Assembly (NCBI GenBank): GCA_003446735.1
Contig: DMCJ01000037.1
Span: forward strand, 1 to 6,744
DNA from: Lachnospiraceae bacterium
GTDB taxonomy: Bacteria > Bacillota > Clostridia > Lachnospirales > Lachnospiraceae
Length of the DNA: 6,744 bases
Reading direction: 5' to 3'
The notes beneath the pieces are model-generated. The model did no database searches. It saw only the letters and a list, made by a program, of their open reading frames with translations, and was not told the DNA's origin. Shown one piece after another: positions 1 to 6,210 of the stretch (positions are counted from its first letter, which is position 1; every line of letters begins with the position of its first letter). The translations under genes were made by a program, and so were the position numbers.

Positions 1-3000
1 ACATCTGGGGACAGAGTATCGTATAATCCTTTCGCATCTCTTCGGTAAAGACAGTCCTTCTCATTTCGGTGGAATGAACGACTCTTTCCTCATTTCTCAT
101 CTTCTTAACGCGGATAGCTGCAAGAAGGGATCTTACCCTTATCCTTGCGGCACCTAGGTTATTTACTTCATCTATCTTAAGACATGTATATATCTTATCA
201 GATCCCGATAAGATGTCATTTACCTGATCCGTAGTTACGGCATCGAGTCCGCATCCGAAGGAATTAAGCTGTATAAGATCGATATCGTCTCTTGTGCGGA
301 CAAAGGCGGCGGCCGCATAGAGCCTTGAATGATACATCCACTGATCGGATACGATGAGCGGTCTTTCCGGATGACCTAAATGCGAGACCGAATCCTCGGT
401 AAGGACAGCCATTCCATAGGAATTTATCATCTCGGGGATTCCGTGGTTTATCTCGGGATCGACATGGTAGGGACGACCCGCAAGAACGATACCGTGACGA
501 CCTGTCTCCTCTAAGTATTTTAAGGTTTCCTCGCCCTTTTCCATCATATCTTCCCTTGCATGCGAAAGCTCATCCCATGCAACGGAAACAGCCTCCCTTA
601 TATCTGAAGGAGAAATGTCGGAAAACTCTTTGATAAGGGCAGCCGATATGGTCTGCTGATCCCTGAAGCTCAGGAACGGATGTATAAACTTAACATCCCC
701 TCTTCCGATCTCTTCTACATTATTCTTGATATTCTCGGGATAAGAGCTTACTATCGGGCAGTTATAATGGTTGGTCGCGCCGCTGACCTCGTCCCTTTCA
801 TAGAATAATGAAGGATAGAATATCGTATTTATGCCGTTCTTAATAAGCCAGGTCACATGACCGTGTGCAAGCTTTGCGGGGTAACATTCGGATTCACTCG
901 GGATAGATTCAATGCCAAGCTCATATATCTTATGAGTCGTTACCGGCGATACGATGACCCTGTATTTAAGCCTGGTCAGGAAAGTAAACCAGAACGGGAA
1001 ATTTTCATACATATTAAGGACGCGGGGGATACCAATGACACCTCGCGATGCCTCTTCTATGGGAAGCGGCTCGTAATCAAAATATCTCTTTAATTTATAT
1101 TCAAATAAGTTGGGGATGTTCTCGGCATTCTTTTCTTTACCGAGACCTCTTTCGCAGCGGTTTCCGGATATGAACTGTCTTCCGCCGGAGAATCTGTTTA
1201 TCGTAAGACGGCAGGCATTGGTGCAGCCTTTGCATTTTGCCATGCTGGTCGTAAATTCAAGCTCTTCTATCTGCTTAAAGGAAAGCATGGTCGTTTCGGG
1301 AGTATCTGCGGAAAGAGATGCGGAATTCTGCTTTTCGTGGAATCTCTCCTTTGCTATAAGAGCCGCTCCGAAAGCACCCATGATACCTGCTATATCAGGT
1401 CTTATGGCCTGACAGCCCGCTATCTTTTCAAAGCTTCGAAGGACGGCATCATTATAGAAAGTTCCGCCCTGGACGACGATCTTCTTACCTAAGGAAGAAG
1501 CATCCGAAACCTTTATTACCTTAAATAAGGCATTCTTAATTACCGAATAGGCAAGTCCGGCCGAGATGTCGGAGACCGTAGCTCCCTCTTTCTGGGCCTG
1601 CTTAACCTTGGAATTCATAAATACGGTACATCTGGTACCAAGATCAATGGGGTGAGGAGCAAAGAGGGCTTCTTTGGCAAAATCCTCAACCGAGTAATTA
1701 AGTGAATTGGCAAATGTCTCTATAAAAGAACCGCATCCCGAGGAGCATGCTTCGTTAAGAAGAACGGAATCAACCGTGTTGTTCTTAATCTTAATGCACT
1801 TCATGTCCTGACCGCCGATATCGAGGATACAGTCGACATCCGGCGAGAAGAAAGCGGCCGCGTAATAATGTGCAACGGTCTCAACCTCTCCTTCATCCAA
1901 AAGGAAGGCGGACTTAAGAAGCGCTTCGCCGTAGCCCGTGGAACAGGCATGGGAAATATGTGCATGGGGCGGAAGGATCTCACTTATCTCCTTCATCGCG
2001 CGCATGGCGGTCTTTAAAGGACTTCCGCTGTTATTTGAATAGAAGGAATATAATAATCTTCCGTCTTCACCGATAAGCGCGATCTTGGTAGTCGTAGAAC
2101 CCGCATCTATGCCTAAATAGCAGTTTCCTTTGTAATTCTCTATCTTTCCGGTCTTTACCCTTGCGGAATTATGTCTTGTGGTAAAAAGCTCATATTCGGT
2201 CCTTGTAGCAAATAAGGGCTCGAGGCGCTCTACCTCAAATTCCATCTTTATGCCCTTTGAAAGCCTCTCTTCCATATCGGATAAAGATATGATGCAGTCA
2301 TCTTTTGCGTTCATCGCACTTCCTATGGCTGCAAATAAATGAGAATGCTCGGGGGCGATTATATGCTCTTCATCAAGTTTTAATGTCCTAATGAAGGCTT
2401 CTTTTAATTCGGATAAGAAATGAAGGGGGCCGCCAAGGAAAGCGACATGGCCCCTTATGGGCTTACCGCAGGCAAGGCCCGATATGGTCTGATTAACGAC
2501 AGCCTGGAAAATGGATGCGGCAAGATCTTCTCTTGTGGCGCCTTCATTAATAAGAGGCTGGATATCGGTTTTGGCAAATACACCGCATCTTGCGGCTATC
2601 GTATAAAGTGACTTGTAATTCTTTGCATATTCGTTAAGTCCGGATGCATCGGTCTGAAGCAGGGCCGCCATCTGATCGATAAATGAGCCCGTACCTCCTG
2701 CACATATACCGTTCATCCTCTGCTCGACATTTCCGCCTTCAAAATATATGATCTTGGCATCCTCGCCGCCAAGCTCTATGGCAACATCCGTCTTACTTTC
2801 ATGATCCTTAAGCGCCGTGGAGACAGCGATGACTTCCTGCGTAAACGGAACACCCAAGTGCTTAGCCAGAGTAAGGCCGCCCGATCCCGTTATCATAGGA
2901 CTTACCTTCTTATCGCCGGTCTTTTCTATGGCATCCTTTATAAGAGACGCAAGCGTCTCCTGGATATTTGCATAATGTCTTTTATAATCGGAAAAAAGGA

Positions 3001-3082
3001 TAGCATTATCCTTATCTAGAAGAGCAACCTTAACGGTGGTCGAACCTATGTCTATTCCTAATGTATATCTTAAGTCGTTCAT
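1..3082 (-). CDS. Fused two-domain 2-hydroxyacyl-CoA dehydratase activase / DUF2229 protein (partial, C-terminus beyond left edge)
   Basis: The frame is open from the ATG at 3082-3080 to base 1, giving 1027 residues and no stop. Domain 1 (about 8-300) has the ASKHA phosphate motifs GIDIGSTT (9-16) and ELGGEDAK (103-110), a GGP loop (217-219), and the cluster Cys C127 (in NGICAGGTGSF) and C166 (in ARCGVF). Domain 2 (about 322-583) repeats the plan: GIDAGSTTTK (324-333), DIGGQDMK (421-428), C446 (in NEACSSGCGSF), C485 (in TRCTVF) and QGGTF (538-542). A Cys module follows (C617, C620, C624, C643). From about 684 a DUF2229-type region includes AGRPYH (868-873). Known family members use ATP to drive a low-potential electron from a [4Fe-4S] cluster into a dehydratase. 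The fused, roughly 1400-residue class has no settled substrate, so the target enzyme is unknown. The start at 3082 is chosen for its GAGGAAG site; in-frame ATGs at 3109 and 3097 lack one. The protein should be cytoplasmic and oxygen-sensitive. Confidence 0.93.
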   Translation of the reverse strand, partial: MNDLRYTLGIDIGSTTVKVALLDKDNAILFSDYKRHYANIQETLASLIKDAIEKTGDKKVSPMITGSGGLTLAKHLGVPFTQEVIAVSTALKDHESKTDVAIELGGEDAKIIYFEGGNVEQRMNGICAGGTGSFIDQMAALLQTDASGLNEYAKNYKSLYTIAARCGVFAKTDIQPLINEGATREDLAASIFQAVVNQTISGLACGKPIRGHVAFLGGPLHFLSELKEAFIRTLKLDEEHIIAPEHSHLFAAIGSAMNAKDDCIISLSDMEERLSKGIKMEFEVERLEPLFATRTEYELFTTRHNSARVKTGKIENYKGNCYLGIDAGSTTTKIALIGEDGRLLYSFYSNNSGSPLKTAMRAMKEISEILPPHAHISHACSTGYGEALLKSAFLLDEGEVETVAHYYAAAFFSPDVDCILDIGGQDMKCIKIKNNTVDSVLLNEACSSGCGSFIETFANSLNYSVEDFAKEALFAPHPIDLGTRCTVFMNSKVKQAQKEGATVSDISAGLAYSVIKNALFKVIKVSDASSLGKKIVVQGGTFYNDAVLRSFEKIAGCQAIRPDIAGIMGAFGAALIAKERFHEKQNSASLSADTPETTMLSFKQIEELEFTTSMAKCKGCTNACRLTINRFSGGRQFISGNRCERGLGKEKNAENIPNLFEYKLKRYFDYEPLPIEEASRGVIGIPRVLNMYENFPFWFTFLTRLKYRVIVSPVTTHKIYELGIESIPSESECYPAKLAHGHVTWLIKNGINTIFYPSLFYERDEVSGATNHYNCPIVSSYPENIKNNVEEIGRGDVKFIHPFLSFRDQQTISAALIKEFSDISPSDIREAVSVAWDELSHAREDMMEKGEETLKYLEETGRHGIVLAGRPYHVDPEINHGIPEMINSYGMAVLTEDSVSHLGHPERPLIVSDQWMYHSRLYAAAAFVRTRDDIDLIQLNSFGCGLDAVTTDQVNDILSGSDKIYTCLKIDEVNNLGAARIRVRSLLAAIRVKKMRNEERVVHSTEMRRTVFTEEMRKDYTILCPQM

Positions 3083-3085
3083 AAT

Positions 3086-3092
3086 CTTCCTC
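3086..3092 (-). promoter_or_regulatory. Ribosome binding site of the activase gene
   Basis: GAGGAAG on the minus strand ends three bases before the ATG at 3082, with the GAGG core six bases away. It decides the start, because the two in-frame ATGs further upstream (3109 and 3097) have no comparable site. Confidence 0.8.
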
Positions 3093-3095
3093 GTC

Positions 3096-3109
3096 ATGCG
3101 AACTCGCAT
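3096..3109. repeat. Perfect inverted repeat (6 bp arms, 2 bp spacer) in the activase leader
   Basis: The sequence ATGCGA-AC-TCGCAT is a perfect inverted repeat. On the minus strand it begins at or next to the transcription start predicted from the promoter at 3117-3145, and it ends three bases before the GAGGAAG site. It could be an operator half-site pair, or a 5-bp RNA hairpin with a four-base loop at the 5' end of the mRNA. Its first three bases also form an in-frame ATG. The symmetry is directly visible; any regulatory role is inference. Confidence 0.5.
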
Positions 3110-3116
3110 AAACGAT

Positions 3117-3145
3117 AATATAACATAAATAAATTAAAAATGCAA
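3117..3145 (-). promoter_or_regulatory. Candidate sigma-A-type promoter for the activase gene
   Basis: The minus strand reads TTGCAT (3145-3140), a 17-base AT-rich spacer, then TATATT (3122-3117). This is four of six matches to TTGACA and five of six to TATAAT at the optimal spacing. Transcription would start near 3110, about 28 bases before the chosen ATG. The gap is AT-rich, so chance matches are possible, but the spacing and position fit. It would let the activase be expressed independently of the GH25-like gene upstream. Confidence 0.6.
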
Positions 3146-3152
3146 TTGAATG

Positions 3153-4322
3153 CTAACGCATATCATAGTCCACGAAGCTCATTACCATCGGGACTTTACC
3201 GGAGATCCCGGATATCGAAGCATCGTAATTATATTCCCACATATCAAATTCATACGGATAATCGGGAACATCCTTATCCTCGCTTAAGAATACCCTTTCA
3301 TCCTTTAATTTGGTAAGATCGAGCTTTCTTAAAAGCCTGTATTTATTGCCGTATATGATCGGCGTATAACCGGCGCCTCTTATCGAGTCGCAGAAAGTCT
3401 TTGCTATAGCCGAGAGCTCATCCTTTGTAAGCTCTGATGTACGGGATTTATCGTTACTTACAGTTTCAAGATCAAAGCATATGGGATATTTGGTCCTAAG
3501 CTCAAGTGAACCTAAGATATTAAGGACCACTCCCGCTTCCTCAACGGCTTCCTCGGGACTTATGGCCTGGGAATAAAACGAAACGCCCACTGATAGTCCT
3601 GCGTCATATGCAGCCTTTATATATTCGGGCGCATAATTATCTTCCGTTATCTCACCCGTTGAATATCCTCTTCTTCCGACCCTTACTATAACGAATTCTA
3701 TCCCGTTTTTCTTAAGTGTCTCGAAATTTATTGTTCCTAAATCCTCCTTTAAGATAAGGCCCTGTTTTGAGACCCTCTTTCCGTCGGAGTAATAACGCTT
3801 AAAAGGAGCTTCATCCACGAGACCGACATAATCATAATCATTCTTTTTAAGAGTCTGATTGATCATGATCCACTGGCTTTCTCCGTCGGGAAGTATGACC
3901 TCGGTCTTTATCCCGCCCTCGGATAAGTCCTCTTCTTTTTCCTTTGCCTCGATCTCTTCTAAGAGTTCTTTTTCGTTTTCTTCGTATTTTACTGCCTGCT
4001 CATCTCTTATCTTCTGATGCTCGGGCTTTCCCTCGGCATACATGTTCCAGAAATCAAGGTCATCGGAAACAAGATCGGACTGGCCTAAAGGATATTCCCC
4101 ATCTTTAGCGATAACACTGTCATCTGAGACGCTGCTTACCGCAAGATCATCCGGCTCATTAACCGGAGGCTTAGCCTTGGGCTTGTCAAATGTCCCGTTT
4201 GCATATAATACCGCTATTACGATAAGCGTGATAACACCGATCGCCCCTATGGTCATAAGTCCCATCGGCGCGCCGCCGTTTTGCCTCTCATTCCTGTTTT
4301 GAAGATCGTCGGAAAGACTCAT
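3153..4322 (-). CDS. Membrane-anchored GH25 (lysozyme-like) domain protein with an altered active site
   Basis: 389 residues. A short basic/polar N-terminus (1-20) is followed by one hydrophobic segment (22-40) with no cleavage site visible, so it is probably an N-terminal anchor with the rest outside the cell. Residues 45-95 are an acidic, Ser/Pro-containing linker and 100-135 a highly charged Glu/Lys helix. About 140-180 is a pre-domain region, and 181-389 reads as GH25: INFETLKKNGIEFVIVRVG (198-216), AGLSVGVSFYSQA (241-253), FDLE (283-286), AGYTPIIYGNK (317-327), DMWEY (360-364) and a C-terminal GISG. GH25 enzymes are N-acetylmuramidases that cut peptidoglycan. D284 and E286 are kept. The positions of the GIDVS Asp and the later VDMN Asp appear to be I190 and P378, so hydrolytic activity is doubtful and a wall-binding or scaffolding role is possible. 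AAAGGAA lies five bases before the ATG. The gene is divergent from apbE with 60 bases between starts. Confidence 0.85.
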   Translation of the reverse strand: MSLSDDLQNRNERQNGGAPMGLMTIGAIGVITLIVIAVLYANGTFDKPKAKPPVNEPDDLAVSSVSDDSVIAKDGEYPLGQSDLVSDDLDFWNMYAEGKPEHQKIRDEQAVKYEENEKELLEEIEAKEKEEDLSEGGIKTEVILPDGESQWIMINQTLKKNDYDYVGLVDEAPFKRYYSDGKRVSKQGLILKEDLGTINFETLKKNGIEFVIVRVGRRGYSTGEITEDNYAPEYIKAAYDAGLSVGVSFYSQAISPEEAVEEAGVVLNILGSLELRTKYPICFDLETVSNDKSRTSELTKDELSAIAKTFCDSIRGAGYTPIIYGNKYRLLRKLDLTKLKDERVFLSEDKDVPDYPYEFDMWEYNYDASISGISGKVPMVMSFVDYDMR

Positions 4323-4327
4323 TTTAT

Positions 4328-4334
4328 TTCCTTT
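4328..4334 (-). promoter_or_regulatory. Ribosome binding site of the GH25-like gene, abutting the apbE -35
   Basis: AAAGGAA on the minus strand lies five bases before the ATG at 4322. The same bases run into the TTTACA -35 hexamer (4332-4337) of the plus-strand apbE promoter, so the leader of one gene doubles as promoter DNA for the other. Confidence 0.75.
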
Positions 4335-4360
4335 ACAGATGCAAAATTCTTTTATATCAT
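4332..4360 (+). promoter_or_regulatory. Sigma-A-type promoter of apbE
   Basis: TTTACA (4332-4337), a 17-base spacer and TATCAT (4355-4360) each match the sigma-70/A consensus in five of six positions. Predicted transcription starts near 4367, giving a leader of about 16 bases with the AAGGA site at 4371-4375. Confidence 0.7.
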
Positions 4361-4361
4361 A
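4356..4361 (-). promoter_or_regulatory. Candidate -10 element of the GH25-like gene, overlapping the apbE -10
   Basis: The minus strand reads TATGAT, five of six matches to TATAAT. It is shifted by one base from the plus-strand TATCAT. Transcription would start near 4349, about 27 bases before the ATG. I see no good -35 at 16-18 bases: 17 bases upstream reads ATTTTG. The element is therefore weaker than the apbE promoter. Confidence 0.4.
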
Positions 4362-4370
4362 TTTAAATAT
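4359..4370. repeat. 12-bp AT palindrome over the apbE transcription start
   Basis: ATATTTAAATAT is a perfect palindrome covering the end of the apbE -10 and the predicted start site, directly before the AAGGA site. It could be an operator. It is made only of A and T in an AT-rich gap, so chance is a real alternative. Confidence 0.3.
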
Positions 4371-4375
4371 AAGGA
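4371..4375 (+). promoter_or_regulatory. Ribosome binding site that fixes the apbE start
   Basis: AAGGA lies seven bases before the ATG at 4383. It supports this start over the in-frame ATG at 4281, which lies inside the opposite-strand gene, upstream of the promoter, and would bury the lipoprotein signal peptide. Confidence 0.8.
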
Positions 4376-4382
4376 CGGCAAA

Positions 4383-5399
4383 ATGAAAAGATCTTACTTA
4401 AATAAAATCATATCTGCCATAGTGCTTATATCCTGTTTTATATGTCAGGCTTTTATCTTAACATCCTGTGCAAAAAACAGGATAGTTGAGCCTGTAGCAA
4501 GCGATACTTTCCTAAGCCTTGATACTGTCATAACCGTAAGCATATATAAGATATCCGGCGATGATACGATGTCGTATGAGGCCGTTTTATCCGAAGCTAA
4601 AAAGGTATGTGAAAAGTATAATACCCTTTTTGATCCTGACGATCCTTCATCCGATATCTATAAGATAAATCATGCCGGTGGCAAAAGCGTAAACATATCC
4701 GAAGATACCGCTTATCTTATTGAAAAATCCCTGGATCTGTCCTTAAAAACGGACGGAAATATCGATATAAGCATATATCCCTTAAAGCTTCTCTGGAATG
4801 AAGGAAAAGTGCCTTCACCTGATGATATCAATAAGGCTTTATCTCATGTAGGTTATAAAAATATCATTTTAGATACGGATAAAAACACCGTCTGCCTATC
4901 GGATCCCGAAGCGGCCATAGATCTCGGATTTATCGCAAAAGGCTATATTGCCGATAAGATAAAAGAAAGGCTTATTTCCTGCGGCGTAAAAAGCGCGATC
5001 ATCGATCTTGGCGGTAATGTGCAGACCATAGGATCAAAACCGGATAACAGCACCTTTAATATAGGCATTAAAAAACCGTTTTCCAAAAACGGTGAGGTAA
5101 TAGATACCGTAAATGTCTCCGATATTTCCGTGGTCACGGCCGGAACATACGAAAGATATTTTGAGGAGGATGGAAAGATATATCATCATATCTTAGATCC
5201 TTCTACAGGATATCCTGCCGACTCGGGGATCGTATCGGCGACGATCATCTATCCCGAAAGCACCACTGCCGATGCGCTTTCAACGGCATGTATCGTTTTG
5301 GGATATGATAAAGCGGTAAAGCTCCTTGATGATCATCCTATGGTAAGAGCCGTCTTTGTGACTGATAGCGGTGAAACGCTTTATTATAATTATAAATGA
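4383..5399 (+). CDS. apbE: FAD:protein FMN transferase, lipoprotein (ApbE family)
   Basis: 338 residues. The N-terminus is a lipoprotein signal: MKRS, a hydrophobic stretch (about 9-26) and the lipobox LTSC with C29 as the lipidated Cys, so the enzyme should sit on the outer face of the membrane. ApbE family marks follow in order: LDTVITVSIY (46-55), SDIYKIN (90-96), the DGNIDISIYPL segment (124-134) with LLW (136-138), IDLGFIAKGYIADK (179-192), IIDLGGN (206-212), GIKKP (228-232), HHILDPSTGYP (268-278) and TTADALSTA (294-302). D297 and T301 match the usual Mg-binding positions. The family uses FAD to attach FMN covalently to a Thr or Ser in extracytoplasmic flavoproteins such as RnfG/RnfD or NqrB/NqrC. 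The length is normal and nothing is broken. No Rnf/Nqr or FMN-binding-domain partner lies nearby, so the target is unknown. Confidence 0.94.
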   Translation: MKRSYLNKIISAIVLISCFICQAFILTSCAKNRIVEPVASDTFLSLDTVITVSIYKISGDDTMSYEAVLSEAKKVCEKYNTLFDPDDPSSDIYKINHAGGKSVNISEDTAYLIEKSLDLSLKTDGNIDISIYPLKLLWNEGKVPSPDDINKALSHVGYKNIILDTDKNTVCLSDPEAAIDLGFIAKGYIADKIKERLISCGVKSAIIDLGGNVQTIGSKPDNSTFNIGIKKPFSKNGEVIDTVNVSDISVVTAGTYERYFEEDGKIYHHILDPSTGYPADSGIVSATIIYPESTTADALSTACIVLGYDKAVKLLDDHPMVRAVFVTDSGETLYYNYK

Positions 5400-5411
5400 T
5401 CACCGCGCTTC

Positions 5412-6209
5412 TTATACCACGACAAGCGAAGAAGGCTCTCTCCTGTTTGCAACGGTTATATAAAAATCGGAAGGCTTAAATTCATTATCAGCCATCGTTA
5501 TCTCGCTTCTTACGGTCTCATAAGCTAAGGCCGGGAGGTTATTTTCCTCACTTAAATGTCCGAGCACGACCGCCTGAAGCTTATCGGAGACTATGCGTCC
5601 TAAGAGCTGTCCCGCGATATCATTTGAAAGATGTCCGAGCGCTCCCAATATCCTCTGCTTAAGATCCCAGGGATAAGGGCCCGTCTCAAGCATCCTTACA
5701 TCATGATTTGCCTCGAGTAAGATGGCATTCATGTTCTTTAATTTCTCTTCATTTTCTTCGGTCACTATGCCCATGTCGGTAGCTACCGCTATGCTCTTAT
5801 CACCGCTAAAGAACCTGTAGGCAACGGGATCGGCCGCATCATGGGATATACCCATTGCTTCCGCCGTGATATCTCCTATGCTTAAGGGCTCATCCTTATC
5901 TATCGAAACGAACCTTTCAGCATCAAGCTTTCCCAAATATGAACAGCGAAATATCGCCTGTATCGTCTTTTTTGTAGCATATACGGGAGCGTCGCATCCT
6001 CTTGTAAGGACCCCAAGGCCTCCGATATGGTCGCTGTGTTCATGGGTCACAAATACAGCATCAAGGTCTTTGATACTTAAGTCTATACTGTTTAGTCCCG
6101 CTTCTATCCTTTTTTTGCTGATGCCTGCGTCTATTAAGATATGTGTATTGTCATCTCCCACATAGATACAGTTTCCGCTGCTTCCGCTGGCGATCGAATA
6201 TAACCTCAT
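5412..6209 (-). CDS. walJ: MBL-fold metallo-hydrolase, YycJ/WalJ type
   Basis: 265 residues from the ATG at 6209. It opens with the family-typical SIASGSSGNC (5-14) and carries the metallo-beta-lactamase set: THEHSDH (55-61) as metal motif II, H123 in ISHD, D145 in ATDMG, EANHD (166-170), GHLSN (192-196) and H218 in GHLSEENN. Metal-site residues all appear intact, and the length is normal for the family. YycJ/WalJ proteins are cytoplasmic dinuclear-metal hydrolases. In Bacillus the gene sits in the walRK operon and has been linked to cell division and DNA end processing, but the substrate is not settled. Here walRK genes are not in view. GGAAGGA (6221-6215) lies five bases before the ATG, inside the last codons of the upstream gene. 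An in-frame ATG at 6248 would overlap that gene by 38 bases and add a tail outside the conserved start, so it is rejected. The symbol follows family resemblance only. Confidence 0.9.
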   Translation of the reverse strand: MRLYSIASGSSGNCIYVGDDNTHILIDAGISKKRIEAGLNSIDLSIKDLDAVFVTHEHSDHIGGLGVLTRGCDAPVYATKKTIQAIFRCSYLGKLDAERFVSIDKDEPLSIGDITAEAMGISHDAADPVAYRFFSGDKSIAVATDMGIVTEENEEKLKNMNAILLEANHDVRMLETGPYPWDLKQRILGALGHLSNDIAGQLLGRIVSDKLQAVVLGHLSEENNLPALAYETVRSEITMADNEFKPSDFYITVANRREPSSLVVV

Positions 6210-6210
6210 C

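Noticed and set aside
857..3019. Plus-strand and other-frame open stretches (for example 857-1093, 1110-1412, 2420-2611, 2801-3019)
   Set aside because: They lie opposite an uninterrupted 1027-codon activase frame with clear family motifs, and their translations resemble nothing I recognise.
3127..3160. Possible terminator after the GH25-like gene (GCATTCAATTGC followed by five T on the minus strand)
   Set aside because: The arms pair over only about three bases, so no stable hairpin forms; the T run belongs to the AT-rich promoter spacer.
4042..4302. Plus-strand frame of 86 codons opposite the N-terminus of the GH25-like gene
   Set aside because: It is antisense to a gene with a clear membrane segment and domain, and shows no family resemblance.
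4281..4382. A longer apbE reading frame starting at the ATG at 4281
   Set aside because: It adds 34 residues before a clear lipoprotein signal peptide, lies upstream of the predicted promoter, overlaps the opposite-strand gene and has no better ribosome site than AAGGA before 4383.
5866..6165. Plus-strand frame of 99 codons opposite the MBL-fold gene
   Set aside because: It is antisense to the catalytic core of a well-supported enzyme gene and resembles nothing known to me.
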